Positions 1 through 8,406 of a DNA stretch of 64,000 nt are shown one piece after another. The notes beneath the pieces are model-generated. The model did no database searches. It worked only from the letters and a program-made list of their open reading frames with translations, and had not been told where the DNA came from. The DNA comes from an uncultured Alistipes sp. (lineage in GTDB: Bacteria; Bacteroidota; Bacteroidia; Bacteroidales; Rikenellaceae): contig CAAGGL010000010.1 in assembly GCA_900769405.1 (NCBI GenBank), positions 124,001-188,000 of the forward strand. The letters run 5' to 3'. Position 1 is the first letter of the stretch, and every line of letters begins with the position of its first letter. Made by a program: the position numbers and the translations under genes.

Positions 1-2
1 TT

Positions 3-2516
3 GGTCTGCCCGCCGAGCAGTATGCAATTCAGACGGGTCAGCACCCCGCTGTAACCACCACGCAGAACATCAACCGCTATCGTGAGCAGTTGGATAAGAT
101 CGGTTTCTCGTTCGATTGGAGCCGCGAGGTGCGCACCTGCGATCCCGAGTACTACAAGTGGACTCAGTGGGCATTCGTGCAGATGTTCTCGCACTACTAC
201 GATAACGTGGAGCAGAAGGCTCGCCCGATCGAGGAGCTTATTGCCAAGTTTGCGGCTAACGGTACCGAGGGTGTCGATGCGGCTTGCACTGCCGAGATGA
301 AGTTCACGGCCGAGGAGTGGGCAGCAAAGAACGAGCAGGAGCGTGAGCAGGTGTTGCAGAACTACCGTTTGGCGTTCCGTGCCGATACGATGGTGAACTG
401 GTGCCCCGCGCTGGGTACGGTGCTGGCGAATGACGAGGTGAAGGACGGTCTGTCGGAGCGTGGCGGTCACCCCGTTGAGCAGAAGCGAATGAAGCAGTGG
501 TTGCTGCGCGTTACGGCTTACGCACAGCGTATGCTGGACGGCTTGGAGAAGTTGGAGTGGAGCGATTCGCTCAAAGAGATCCAGCGCAACTGGATCGGTC
601 GCAGCACGGGTGCGCAGATGTTCTTCGCAGTGAAGGGTATGGAGGAGAAGTTGGAGATCTTCACCACCCGCCCCGATACGGTTTTCGGTGTGACCTTTAT
701 GGTTATTGCTCCCGAGCACCAGTGGATTGACCGTCTGACTACCGACGAGAACCGTGCGGCAGTCGAGGAGTATATCGCCCAGACCAAGAAGCGCTCGGAG
801 CGTGAGCGTATTGCCGAGACCAAGCGCGTGAGCGGTGTTGCAACGGGTTCGTATGCCGTAAATCCTTTCACGGGCAAGGAGATTCCGATCTATGTTTCGG
901 ACTACGTTCTGGCAGGCTACGGTACGGGTGCGATTATGGCGGTTCCGGCGCACGACTCGCGCGACTACGCCTTTGCGCGCCACTTCGGTTTGGAGATCGT
1001 TCCCGTGGTTGAGGGTGGCGATATCAGCAAGGAGAGCTACGACGCTAAGTCGGGTGCGATGATCAACTCGGGCTTCATCACGGGTATGGACGTTAAAGAG
1101 GCCATTGAGGTGATGTTCGATGAGGTTGAGAAGCGCGGCATCGGTCGCAAGCGCATCAACTATCGTCTGCGCGATGCGATCTTCTCGCGTCAGCGCTATT
1201 GGGGTGAGCCGTTCCCCGTTTACTATAAGGACGATGTGGCTTACACGCTGCCCGTTGATCAGTTGCCGTTGCAGCTGCCGCCGATCAAGGACTTCGGTCC
1301 CACGGAGCAGGGCGAGCCGCCTCTGGCACGTGTCGAGGGTTGGTGCACCGAGGCGGGTGAGCCGTTCGAGCTCTCGACAATGCCCGGCTTTGCAGGTTCG
1401 AGTGCCTACTATCTGCGCTATATGGATCCCCACAACTCGGAGGCTCTGGTGAGCCGCGAGGCCGATGAGTATTGGCGTAATGTCGATCTCTATGTGGGCG
1501 GTATCGAGCACGCTACGGGTCACTTGATGTACTCGCGTTTCTGGAATATGTTCCTCTACGATCTGGGTTATGTTTGCGAGGACGAGCCCTTCAAGAAGTT
1601 GGTTAATCAGGGTATGATTCAGGGTCGCTCGAACTTCGTTTACCGCGTGGTGGGCACCAATAAATTCGTGTCGCTCGGTCTGCGCGACCAGTACGAGACT
1701 CAGGAGATCCACGTCGATGTGAATATCGTTCGCAACGATGTGCTCGACTTGGAGGCCTTCCGCAAGTGGCGCCCCGAGTTCGTTGATGCCGAGTTCATCT
1801 TGGAGGACGGCAAGTATGTCTGCGGCTGGGCAATCGAGAAGATGTCGAAGTCGATGTTCAACGTCGTGAATCCCGACTATATCGTTGAGGCATACGGCGC
1901 CGATACGCTGCGTATGTACGAGATGTTCCTCGGTCCGTTGGAGCAGTCGAAGCCGTGGGATACCAACGGTATCGACGGTGTGCATAAGTTCCTGCGCCGT
2001 CTGTGGGGTCTGTTCTACGACCGCTTTGGCGAGTATAAGCTCACCGACGAGAAAGCTACCGCAGCCGAGTTGAAGACCCTGCACAAGACCATCAAGAAGG
2101 TACGCGAGGATATCGAGAACTTCTCGTTTAATACCTCGATTGCGGCATTTATGATCTGCTTGAACGAGTTGGGCGACTGCCCCAAGCGCGAGATTGTCGA
2201 GCCGCTGGTGGTGCTGATTGCGCCCTTCGCGCCCCATATCGCCGAGGAGTTGTGGCACACGCTGGGTCACACGACGTCGGTTTGCGATGCTAAGTATCCC
2301 GAGGTGTGTGCCGAGTATCTGGTTGAGAACAGCCACGAGTACCCCGTTTCGATCAACGGCAAGATGCGCTTCAAGAAGGAGTTCCCGCTCGATATGTCGA
2401 ACGACGAGATCACGGCAGCCGTGCTGGCCGATCCCGCAGCGCAGAAGTGGACCGAGGGTCGCGCACCGAAGAAGGTGATCGTGGTCAAGGGTAAGATCAT
2501 TAACATTGTAATCTAA
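3..2516 (+). CDS. leuS: Leucyl-tRNA synthetase (5'-truncated by window edge)
   Basis: Class I aminoacyl-tRNA synthetase that charges tRNA-Leu. The open frame runs from base 3, so the true start and the HIGH signature lie upstream of the window; roughly the first 90 residues of a protein of about 920 are missing. Visible parts are the CP1 editing domain, with FTTRPDTVFGVTF and the YGTGAIMAVPAHDSRDY segment carrying the conserved editing Asp, the leucine-specific insertion, the catalytic KMSKS loop (EKMSKSMFN, near base 1840), and the helical anticodon-binding domain ending in a beta-rich C-terminal domain. A TTG at base 90 could be misread as a start, but clear LeuRS sequence continues upstream of it (GLPAEQYAIQTGQHPAV). 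pyrF follows after 15 bp and is probably co-transcribed. Identity is certain. Confidence 0.97.
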   Translation, partial: GLPAEQYAIQTGQHPAVTTTQNINRYREQLDKIGFSFDWSREVRTCDPEYYKWTQWAFVQMFSHYYDNVEQKARPIEELIAKFAANGTEGVDAACTAEMKFTAEEWAAKNEQEREQVLQNYRLAFRADTMVNWCPALGTVLANDEVKDGLSERGGHPVEQKRMKQWLLRVTAYAQRMLDGLEKLEWSDSLKEIQRNWIGRSTGAQMFFAVKGMEEKLEIFTTRPDTVFGVTFMVIAPEHQWIDRLTTDENRAAVEEYIAQTKKRSERERIAETKRVSGVATGSYAVNPFTGKEIPIYVSDYVLAGYGTGAIMAVPAHDSRDYAFARHFGLEIVPVVEGGDISKESYDAKSGAMINSGFITGMDVKEAIEVMFDEVEKRGIGRKRINYRLRDAIFSRQRYWGEPFPVYYKDDVAYTLPVDQLPLQLPPIKDFGPTEQGEPPLARVEGWCTEAGEPFELSTMPGFAGSSAYYLRYMDPHNSEALVSREADEYWRNVDLYVGGIEHATGHLMYSRFWNMFLYDLGYVCEDEPFKKLVNQGMIQGRSNFVYRVVGTNKFVSLGLRDQYETQEIHVDVNIVRNDVLDLEAFRKWRPEFVDAEFILEDGKYVCGWAIEKMSKSMFNVVNPDYIVEAYGADTLRMYEMFLGPLEQSKPWDTNGIDGVHKFLRRLWGLFYDRFGEYKLTDEKATAAELKTLHKTIKKVREDIENFSFNTSIAAFMICLNELGDCPKREIVEPLVVLIAPFAPHIAEELWHTLGHTTSVCDAKYPEVCAEYLVENSHEYPVSINGKMRFKKEFPLDMSNDEITAAVLADPAAQKWTEGRAPKKVIVVKGKIINIVI

Positions 2517-2531
2517 AACGTTTTCGAGAAT

Positions 2532-3356
2532 ATGAACTACAACCAACTTTTCGAGCAGATTCGCGCCAAGCAGAGTTTCTTGTGCGTGGGTCTTGATACG
2601 GACGTGCGCAAGCTGCCCGAGGCAGTGCGTGGCGAGGAGGATCCGATCTTTGCGTTCAATCGCGCGATTGTCGATGCTACGGCGCCCTATACGGTCTGCT
2701 ATAAGCCCAATCTGGCCTTCTACGAGGAGCACGGCGCAGCAGGTATGGTGAGCTTCGAGCGCACCTGCCGTTATATCCGCGAGAAGTACCCCGAGATCTT
2801 CATCATCGCCGATGCAAAGCGTGGCGATATCGGCAATACGTCGGCAATGTACGCCCGCGCCTTCTTCGAGGAGGGTCTGGTCGATGCAGTGACGCTGTCG
2901 CCCTATATGGGCCTCGATACGGTGGCTCCGTTCCTGGCTTACGAGGGTAAGTGGTCGGTGATTCTGGCGCTGACGTCGAATCCCTCGGCTGCTGATTTCG
3001 AGATGCTTACGCTCGCTGATGGCCGTAAACTCTATGAGCAGGTGCTCGTGACTGCGTCGCAGTGGGGCTCGAAGGAGAACACGATGTTCGTGGTGGGTGC
3101 AACGCAGGCGAAGATGCTGGGCGGTATCCGCGAATTGGTGCCCGATCACTTCCTGTTGGTGCCCGGTGTGGGTGCTCAGGGCGGCTCGCTGAGCGAGGTT
3201 GCCGAGTACGGTATGAACTCGCATTGCGGTCTGTTGGTCAACTCGTCGCGCGGTATTATCTATGCGTCGAAGGAGGCCGATTTTGCCGAGGTTGCGGGTC
3301 AGAAAGCGGCCGAAATGCAGGTCGAAATGGCCGAGCTGTTGAAGAAATATCTCTAA
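2532..3356 (+). CDS. pyrF: Orotidine 5'-phosphate decarboxylase
   Basis: Decarboxylates orotidine monophosphate to UMP, the last step of de novo pyrimidine synthesis, in the cytoplasm. The 274-residue length and the active-site motif DAKRGD (Asp94, Lys96, Asp99) fit the longer type 2 OMP decarboxylases common in Bacteroidetes rather than the roughly 230-residue type 1 enzymes. Also visible are the N-terminal substrate-binding VGLDTD and the phosphate-binding C-terminal region around VPGVGAQGG. It sits 15 bp behind leuS, and a GC-rich hairpin after the stop probably ends the transcript. Confidence 0.95.
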   Translation: MNYNQLFEQIRAKQSFLCVGLDTDVRKLPEAVRGEEDPIFAFNRAIVDATAPYTVCYKPNLAFYEEHGAAGMVSFERTCRYIREKYPEIFIIADAKRGDIGNTSAMYARAFFEEGLVDAVTLSPYMGLDTVAPFLAYEGKWSVILALTSNPSAADFEMLTLADGRKLYEQVLVTASQWGSKENTMFVVGATQAKMLGGIRELVPDHFLLVPGVGAQGGSLSEVAEYGMNSHCGLLVNSSRGIIYASKEADFAEVAGQKAAEMQVEMAELLKKYL

Positions 3357-3384
3357 TTCGATAGCGCGAAAAACGAGTAAATTA

Positions 3385-3424
3385 TGCGCCGCCTTGCCTC
3401 GATCGTGGGCGGGCGGCGCAAATT
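3385..3424 (+). terminator. Hairpin after pyrF
   Basis: A perfect 9-bp GC-rich inverted repeat (TGCGCCGCC at 3385-3393 and GGCGGCGCA at 3412-3420) lies between pyrF and the next gene. It is followed by AATTGT rather than a long T-run, so termination may be incomplete and the lipoprotein gene could be partly read through. Confidence 0.55.
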
Positions 3425-3438
3425 GTATATAACTGATT

Positions 3439-4122
3439 ATGAGAAAGATTTATTTGATCGCTGCGGTGCTGTCGATGCTCCTGACGAGCTGCGCCGCATC
3501 CAGAATTTCGACCCGCGCACCGCACTTTGATATCCCGCGCGGAACGGTGACCATTGACGGCTTGGCCGAGGATTGGAGCGGCGAGCGCCAGCTCTCGACG
3601 CTGACCAGCGCACACGACCACACTACGCCCGACGGCACGCGCGTGGCGCTCTGCTATGACGCCGAGAAATTGTACTTTTTGTTCGAGGTTGACGACTCGA
3701 ATATCGTGACCGGAGAGGCCAAAGCCGAGCGCGATTTGTTCGATCACGACCGTGTCGAAATCTTCTTCTCGAACGACCGAAAAATGAGCTTCTACTGCGG
3801 TGCCGAGATGGCCGAGGCGGGCGTTTTGGATCACGGCGTAGATGACAGTGGTAAGAATACTATGATGTGGAATTTCAAGACTTTACGCTATAAAGTCGCA
3901 CGCACCGAGAAGGGCTATGTGACCGAGGGTTCGTTCGATTTGGCGGAGCTGCGCGAGCTCGATCTTATTGGTCGAAATGGCCGAATTTTCATCGGTATTT
4001 TCCGCGGCGACAACCCCGCCGACGGCACGAAATATCGTTGGCTTTCGTGGGTGATTGCCGACAAGTTGCCTCGCCCGAATTTTCACCACCCCTACTCGCA
4101 GGGAGTTGCTTATTTGAAGTAA
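3439..4122 (+). CDS. CBM9-like (DOMON-fold) lipoprotein
   Basis: A 227-residue predicted lipoprotein. The N-terminus MRKIYLIAAVLSMLLTSC is a short basic then hydrophobic signal peptide with an LTSC lipobox, so Cys18 should be lipidated and the protein placed in the envelope. The mature part looks like a family 9 carbohydrate-binding or related DOMON domain: an opening TIDGLAEDW, a strand reading ALCYDAEKLYFLFEV, and the DHDRVEIFFS strand typical of the fold. No catalytic domain is attached, so a role in binding a sugar or other surface ligand is inference. It is bounded by hairpins on both sides and looks monocistronic or weakly coupled to pyrF. Confidence 0.75.
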   Translation: MRKIYLIAAVLSMLLTSCAASRISTRAPHFDIPRGTVTIDGLAEDWSGERQLSTLTSAHDHTTPDGTRVALCYDAEKLYFLFEVDDSNIVTGEAKAERDLFDHDRVEIFFSNDRKMSFYCGAEMAEAGVLDHGVDDSGKNTMMWNFKTLRYKVARTEKGYVTEGSFDLAELRELDLIGRNGRIFIGIFRGDNPADGTKYRWLSWVIADKLPRPNFHHPYSQGVAYLK

Positions 4123-4147
4123 CATACGATTTGCTTTTGGCAGTTAT

Positions 4148-4177
4148 GCCGCGCTCGATTGGGCGCGGCTTTTTTTA
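4148..4177 (+). terminator. Intrinsic terminator of the CBM9-like lipoprotein gene
   Basis: Stem GCCGCGC (4148-4154) and GCGCGGC (4163-4169) with an 8-base loop, followed immediately by seven Ts, 25 bp after the stop codon. A textbook rho-independent terminator. Confidence 0.9.
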
Positions 4178-4190
4178 TTCTCATCATTGG

Positions 4191-4260
4191 CGGGTGGGCA
4201 AGCTCGGGGGCTGGGGCGGTCGCCCGTAGGGCGAGCCCCCGAGCTTGGGCAGTTTTCGCA
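4191..4260. repeat. Dispersed palindromic repeat, copy A
   Basis: Perfect 14-bp arms (4199-4212 and 4234-4247) enclose an inner hairpin CGCCC/GGGCG (4221-4233). The same design with closely similar sequence recurs at 38653-38733, including the flanking GGGCAGTTT. Two copies in intergenic DNA of one window suggest a REP-like family in this genome. Copy number and any associated transposase cannot be seen here. Confidence 0.75.
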
Positions 4261-4578
4261 AAAAAACTACCATTAAGTGAACAATAAATGATTTATCTCC
4301 CGCATACCGCACGGCTCCCTCGCGTGCGCGTAATGCACGGTCGCTAACGTGCATAAAAACAAAAGTATAGCCCTCGCAATCCACTACGTCGCCCGCTCCG
4401 ATGCTTAATCAGTCGCAATGCACAGAAAATCAGCAATATAGCCCTCGTGTAAATCAAAATCAATAAACGAAATCTATTTCACCGTAAATTCGATAAGAAA
4501 ATATAATCGCCAAATCGCCCGAAAAACGCTAAAACGCTGAAAAATCGGCTCGAAAAGCGTGAAAAAAGTTGGGCGAAA
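4261..4578. other. Gene-free region upstream of the str operon
   Basis: About 320 bases without a credible gene. It holds a 7-bp inverted repeat ATGCACG/CGTGCAT (4333-4339 and 4348-4354), a minus-strand TACTTTTG box (4360-4367) without a properly spaced -33 element, and two copies of the decamer ATAGCCCTCG around 4368 and 4438. The DNA becomes AT-rich towards the rpsL promoter. I see no RNA gene I can name. Confidence 0.5.
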
Positions 4579-4609
4579 TTGGTGGAAATAAAAAAAATGC
4601 GTACCTTTG
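4579..4609 (+). promoter_or_regulatory. Promoter of the str/S10 ribosomal operon
   Basis: TTG at 4579-4581, a 20-bp spacer and TACCTTTG at 4602-4609 match the Bacteroidetes primary sigma consensus. Transcription would start a few bases later, directly into a small hairpin TCCCAT/ATGGGA (4613-4618 and 4626-4631) that would form the very 5' end of the message. The leader to rpsL is about 60 nt. Confidence 0.85.
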
Positions 4610-4673
4610 CAGTCCCATTTTGAAGATGGGATGACGAAATATTAACAAAAATAAAGGACAAAACAGTAAGAAA

Positions 4674-5078
4674 ATGCCTACTATTCAACAGTTAGTAAGA
4701 AATGGCAGAACGCACGTTGACTTCAAGAGTAAGTCGCCTGCGCTCGATGCGTGTCCTCAGCGCCGTGGTGTTTGTACTCGTGTGTACACCACCACCCCGA
4801 AGAAGCCTAACTCGGCTATGCGTAAGGTGGCACGTGTGAAATTGACTAATGGTAAAGAGGTGAATGCCTACATTCCGGGCGAGGGTCACAACTTGCAGGA
4901 GCACTCGATCGTTCTGGTTCGTGGTGGTCGTGTAAAGGACCTTCCGGGTGTACGTTATCACTTGGTTCGTGGTGCTTTGGATTCGGCAGGTGTAGACGGT
5001 CGTCTGCAGCGTCGTTCGAAGTACGGTGCAAAGCGTCCTAAGGCAGGTAAGGGTGGCGCTCCCGCAAAGAAGAAGTAA
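4674..5078 (+). CDS. rpsL: 30S ribosomal protein S12 (uS12)
   Basis: Decoding-centre protein of the small subunit. It is 134 residues, with the PKKPNS loop at 42-47 and the GGRVKDLPG stretch at 84-92. Lys43 and Lys88, the classical sites of streptomycin-resistance changes, are both unchanged. The C-terminus is a Lys/Ala/Gly-rich tail slightly longer than in E. coli. It is the first gene after the TTG/TACCTTTG promoter; rpsG follows after 31 bp. Identity is certain. Confidence 0.98.
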   Translation: MPTIQQLVRNGRTHVDFKSKSPALDACPQRRGVCTRVYTTTPKKPNSAMRKVARVKLTNGKEVNAYIPGEGHNLQEHSIVLVRGGRVKDLPGVRYHLVRGALDSAGVDGRLQRRSKYGAKRPKAGKGGAPAKKK

Positions 5079-5109
5079 AAAGAAGAAATTTTAACAAAGA
5101 GAAACAACA

Positions 5110-5586
5110 ATGAGAAAAGCAAAGCCTAAGAAGCGAATTCTACTTCCGGATCCCAAGTTCTCGGACGTACTTGTTACAAGGTTTGTGAACAACCTTATGT
5201 TGGACGGAAAGAAGAGTATTGCCTATTCGATTTTCTACGATGCGTTGGATATCGTTGGCGAGAAGATGAAGGATGCTGACAAATCTCCCCTCGAAATTTG
5301 GAAGCAGGCACTTGAAAACATCACCCCGCAGGTCGAGGTTAAGTCGAAGCGTATCGGTGGTGCTACCTTCCAGGTTCCCACCGAGGTGAGAGCAGAGCGC
5401 AAGATTTCGATTTCGATGAAAAACCTTGTCCTTTATTCTCGTAAGCGCGCTGGTAAGTCGATGGCAGAGAAACTCTCAGGTGAGATAATGGCAGCATACA
5501 ACCAGGAGGGTGCTGCATTCAAGCGTAAGGAGGAAATGCACCGTATGGCTGAGGCCAACAAGGCATTCGCTCACTTCAGATTTTAA
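5110..5586 (+). CDS. rpsG: 30S ribosomal protein S7 (uS7)
   Basis: Organises the head of the 30S subunit and contacts the E-site tRNA. It is 158 residues, close to the usual 156. The conserved opening RKAKPKKR, the LEIWKQALENITPQVEVK core and the ending HRMAEANKAFAHFRF are all present. It lies between rpsL and fusA, 16 bp before fusA, in the conserved str order. In E. coli S7 is the str-operon autoregulator; no equivalent site is obvious in the short rpsL-rpsG gap here. Confidence 0.98.
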   Translation: MRKAKPKKRILLPDPKFSDVLVTRFVNNLMLDGKKSIAYSIFYDALDIVGEKMKDADKSPLEIWKQALENITPQVEVKSKRIGGATFQVPTEVRAERKISISMKNLVLYSRKRAGKSMAEKLSGEIMAAYNQEGAAFKRKEEMHRMAEANKAFAHFRF

Positions 5587-5602
5587 TTAGAGGATTACGA
5601 AG

Positions 5603-7717
5603 ATGGCAGCAAGAGATTTAACTTACACTCGTAATATCGGTATCATGGCTCACATCGATGCCGGTAAGACCACTACTTCGGAGCGTATCCTCTTCTACAC
5701 TGGTAAAACCCACAAGATCGGTGAGACTCACGAGGGTGCAGCTACCATGGACTGGATGGCCCAGGAGCAGGAGCGTGGTATCACCATCACCTCGGCGGCT
5801 ACCACCGCTTTCTGGAACTACAAGGGTCACCAGTATCAGATCAACCTGATCGACACCCCGGGACACGTTGACTTTACCGTTGAGGTAGAGCGTTCGTTGC
5901 GCGTTCTGGACGGTGCTGTTGCTACGTTCTGCGCAGTTGGTGGCGTTGAGCCCCAGTCGGAGACCGTATGGCGTCAGGCTGATAAGTATAACGTTCCCCG
6001 TATCGGTTACGTTAACAAGATGGACCGTACCGGTGCAGACTTCTATGCAGTTTGCGCTCAGATCAAGGAGCACTTCGGTACGACCGCTCTGCCCGTAGTT
6101 TTGCCTATCGGTGCAGAGGATAAGTTCGAGGGTTTGATTGACCTTATATATAATAAGGCAGTCTATTACTTCGACGATAAGACCGTTCGTGACAACTTCG
6201 AGTTGCGCGAGATCCCCGAAAATATGAAGGCTGAGGCTGAGGAGTGGCGTAACAAGTTGATCGAGGAGGTTGCTTCGGTTGACGACGCTCTGATGGAGAA
6301 GTTCTTCGAGGATCCCGATTCGATCACTCCCGAGGAGCTGATCGCAGCAATCCGCACCGCAACTATGCAGATGCAGGTTGTTCCTATGTTGTGCGGCTCG
6401 TCGTTCCACAACAAGGGCGTACAGCACCTGCTCGACGCAGTTATGGCTTACCTGCCCTCGCCGCTGGATGTTCCCGCAATCGAGGGTGTTAACCCCAAGA
6501 CTGAGGAGACTGAGGTGCGTAAGGCAGACGAGAACGAGCCCTTCTGCGGTTTGGCATTTAAGATCGCTACTGACCCCTTCGTAGGTCGTTTGGCATTCGT
6601 ACGCGTTTACTCGGGTAAGCTCGATGCAGGTTCGTACGTTTACAACGCACGTAGCGGCAAGCGTGAGCGTATCAGCCGTATCTACCAGATGCACGCTAAC
6701 AAGCAGAATCCTATGGAGGCTGTAAGTGCAGGTGATATCTGCGCAGCAGTAGGTTTCAAGGAGATCCGCACCGGTGATACTCTGTGCGCTGAGGGTTCGC
6801 CCATCGTATTGGAGCAGATGACCTTCCCCGAGCCCGTTATCGGTTTGGCAGTTGAACCTAAGACTCAGAAGGACCTCGATAAACTGGGTATCGCACTGGG
6901 TAAGTTGGCTGAGGAGGATCCCACCTTCACCGTTAAGACCGACGAGGATAGCGGTCAGACTATCATCAGCGGTATGGGTGAGCTCCACTTGGATATCATC
7001 GTTGACCGTCTGAAGCGTGAGTTCGGCGTAGAGATCAACCAGGGTGCACCCCAGGTTAACTACAAGGAGGCTCTTACTCAGACCGTTCAGCACCGTGAGG
7101 TATTCAAGAAGCAGACCGGTGGTCGCGGTAAGTTCGCAGATATTATCTTCGAGATCGGTCCCGCATCGGAGGGCAAGGTTGGTCTTGAATTCGTTGACGA
7201 GGTTAAGGGCGGTAACATTCCTAAGGAGTTTATCCCCGCAGTTCAGAAGGGCTTCGAGTCGGCTATGGCTAACGGTGCTTTGGCAGGTTATGTTATGGAT
7301 TCGATGAAGATTACCTTGAAGGACGGTTCATTCCACCCCGTTGACTCGGATCAGTTGTCGTTTGAGATCGCTGCACGTAACGGTTTCCGTGTTGCAGCAC
7401 CCAAGGCAGGTTCGGTGATTATGGAGCCCATTATGTCGGTTGAGGTTGTAACCCCCGAGGAGAATATGGGTGACATCATCGGTGACTTGAACAAGCGTCG
7501 TGGTCAGATCCAGGGTATGGAGCAGAAGGGTACTGCACGTGTGGTTAAGGCTAAGGTTCCCCTGTCGGAGATGTTTGGTTATGTAACCGTACTGCGTACT
7601 ATCTCGTCGGGTCGTGCAACTTCGTCGATGGAGTTCTCGCACTTCGAGGAGGTACCCGCTAACCTCGCAAAGGATATTATCGAGAAAGCAAGTGGCAAAC
7701 GTAAGGATTTAGAATAA
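5603..7717 (+). CDS. fusA: Elongation factor G
   Basis: Ribosomal translocase GTPase. It is 704 residues, with the P-loop HIDAGKTT at 17-24, switch DTPGH at 84-88, base-recognition NKMD at 138-141, and the domain III-V regions (LDIIVDRLKREFGVE, the GRGKFAD segment, and the C-terminal MFGYVTVLRTISSGRA). Full length and well conserved, so this is the housekeeping EF-G. rpsJ starts only 9 bp after it; there is no tuf here, as is usual in Bacteroidetes. Confidence 0.98.
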   Translation: MAARDLTYTRNIGIMAHIDAGKTTTSERILFYTGKTHKIGETHEGAATMDWMAQEQERGITITSAATTAFWNYKGHQYQINLIDTPGHVDFTVEVERSLRVLDGAVATFCAVGGVEPQSETVWRQADKYNVPRIGYVNKMDRTGADFYAVCAQIKEHFGTTALPVVLPIGAEDKFEGLIDLIYNKAVYYFDDKTVRDNFELREIPENMKAEAEEWRNKLIEEVASVDDALMEKFFEDPDSITPEELIAAIRTATMQMQVVPMLCGSSFHNKGVQHLLDAVMAYLPSPLDVPAIEGVNPKTEETEVRKADENEPFCGLAFKIATDPFVGRLAFVRVYSGKLDAGSYVYNARSGKRERISRIYQMHANKQNPMEAVSAGDICAAVGFKEIRTGDTLCAEGSPIVLEQMTFPEPVIGLAVEPKTQKDLDKLGIALGKLAEEDPTFTVKTDEDSGQTIISGMGELHLDIIVDRLKREFGVEINQGAPQVNYKEALTQTVQHREVFKKQTGGRGKFADIIFEIGPASEGKVGLEFVDEVKGGNIPKEFIPAVQKGFESAMANGALAGYVMDSMKITLKDGSFHPVDSDQLSFEIAARNGFRVAAPKAGSVIMEPIMSVEVVTPEENMGDIIGDLNKRRGQIQGMEQKGTARVVKAKVPLSEMFGYVTVLRTISSGRATSSMEFSHFEEVPANLAKDIIEKASGKRKDLE

Positions 7718-7726
7718 GAATTAGAT

Positions 7727-8032
7727 ATGAGCCAGAAAATTAGAATTAAATTGAAGTCGTTCGACCACAACCTGGTTGACAAGTCGGCTGAGAAGATCGT
7801 AAAGACGGTGAAGAGCACCGGCGCAGTAGTTAGCGGTCCTATTCCCCTGCCTACTCACAAGAAGATCTTCACTGTAAACCGCTCGACCTTCGTTAACAAG
7901 AAGGCACGCGAGCAGTTCCAGTTCTCGACCTTCAAGCGTATCTTGGACATCTATAGCTCGACTCCTAAGACTATCGATGCACTGATGAAGCTTGAGTTGC
8001 CTTCGGGTGTAGAGGTTGAGATCAAGGTCTGA
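7727..8032 (+). CDS. rpsJ: 30S ribosomal protein S10 (uS10)
   Basis: Small-subunit head protein; in other bacteria it also pairs with NusB in antitermination. It is 101 residues with the diagnostic GPIPLPTHKKIFTVNRSTFV and the ending LPSGVEVEIKV. It begins 9 bp after fusA and is followed by an unusually long 374-bp gap before rplC, so S10 may be expressed mainly with the str genes. Confidence 0.97.
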   Translation: MSQKIRIKLKSFDHNLVDKSAEKIVKTVKSTGAVVSGPIPLPTHKKIFTVNRSTFVNKKAREQFQFSTFKRILDIYSSTPKTIDALMKLELPSGVEVEIKV

Positions 8033-8406
8033 TCGACAGCAAAATATCGTGAGGCATAGACGTGCCGAGCAGGTGGACAACCACCGTAAAAGTGGTTGTC
8101 CAACGCTCGACGCGCGCCAATCGAAAAGGGGTGCCGAACTTATTAGAGCGATTCCCCAAACGGAATGGGCGATAATGAGAAGTAGCGCCAACAGGGTGCC
8201 GAGCTTTTGAGAGGGGGGCTGAGAGAAGTAGGTCGGAACACTGATCACAGTCAAACACCGCAAAAGTCGAAACAGAGTACGAGGCTTGTGAATAAGGGCA
8301 GGCTGACAGAAACGGAGTAGAGCCTTATATATAATATATAGGTATCGCGCACCAAACAAAAACGAAAAACAAACACACTTATACAAAACAAACTTTTTTA
8401 GACAAA
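8033..8406 (+). promoter_or_regulatory. Long structured leader between rpsJ and rplC
   Basis: A 374-bp non-coding gap in an otherwise packed operon. It contains an 11-bp perfect stem TGGACAACCAC/GTGGTTGTCCA (8074-8084 and 8092-8102, 7-base loop). That stem is extended by CGAGC/GCTCG across a small internal loop. Three copies of GTGCCGA(G/A)C occur (8062, 8131, 8196). An AT block TATATATAATATATA followed by GGTAT lies at 8326-8345, with ACAAACTTTTTT just before the start codon. The last two blocks recur upstream of rplF. No TAnnTTTG box was found. An autoregulatory leader, for example for L4 or L3, is inference. Confidence 0.6.
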
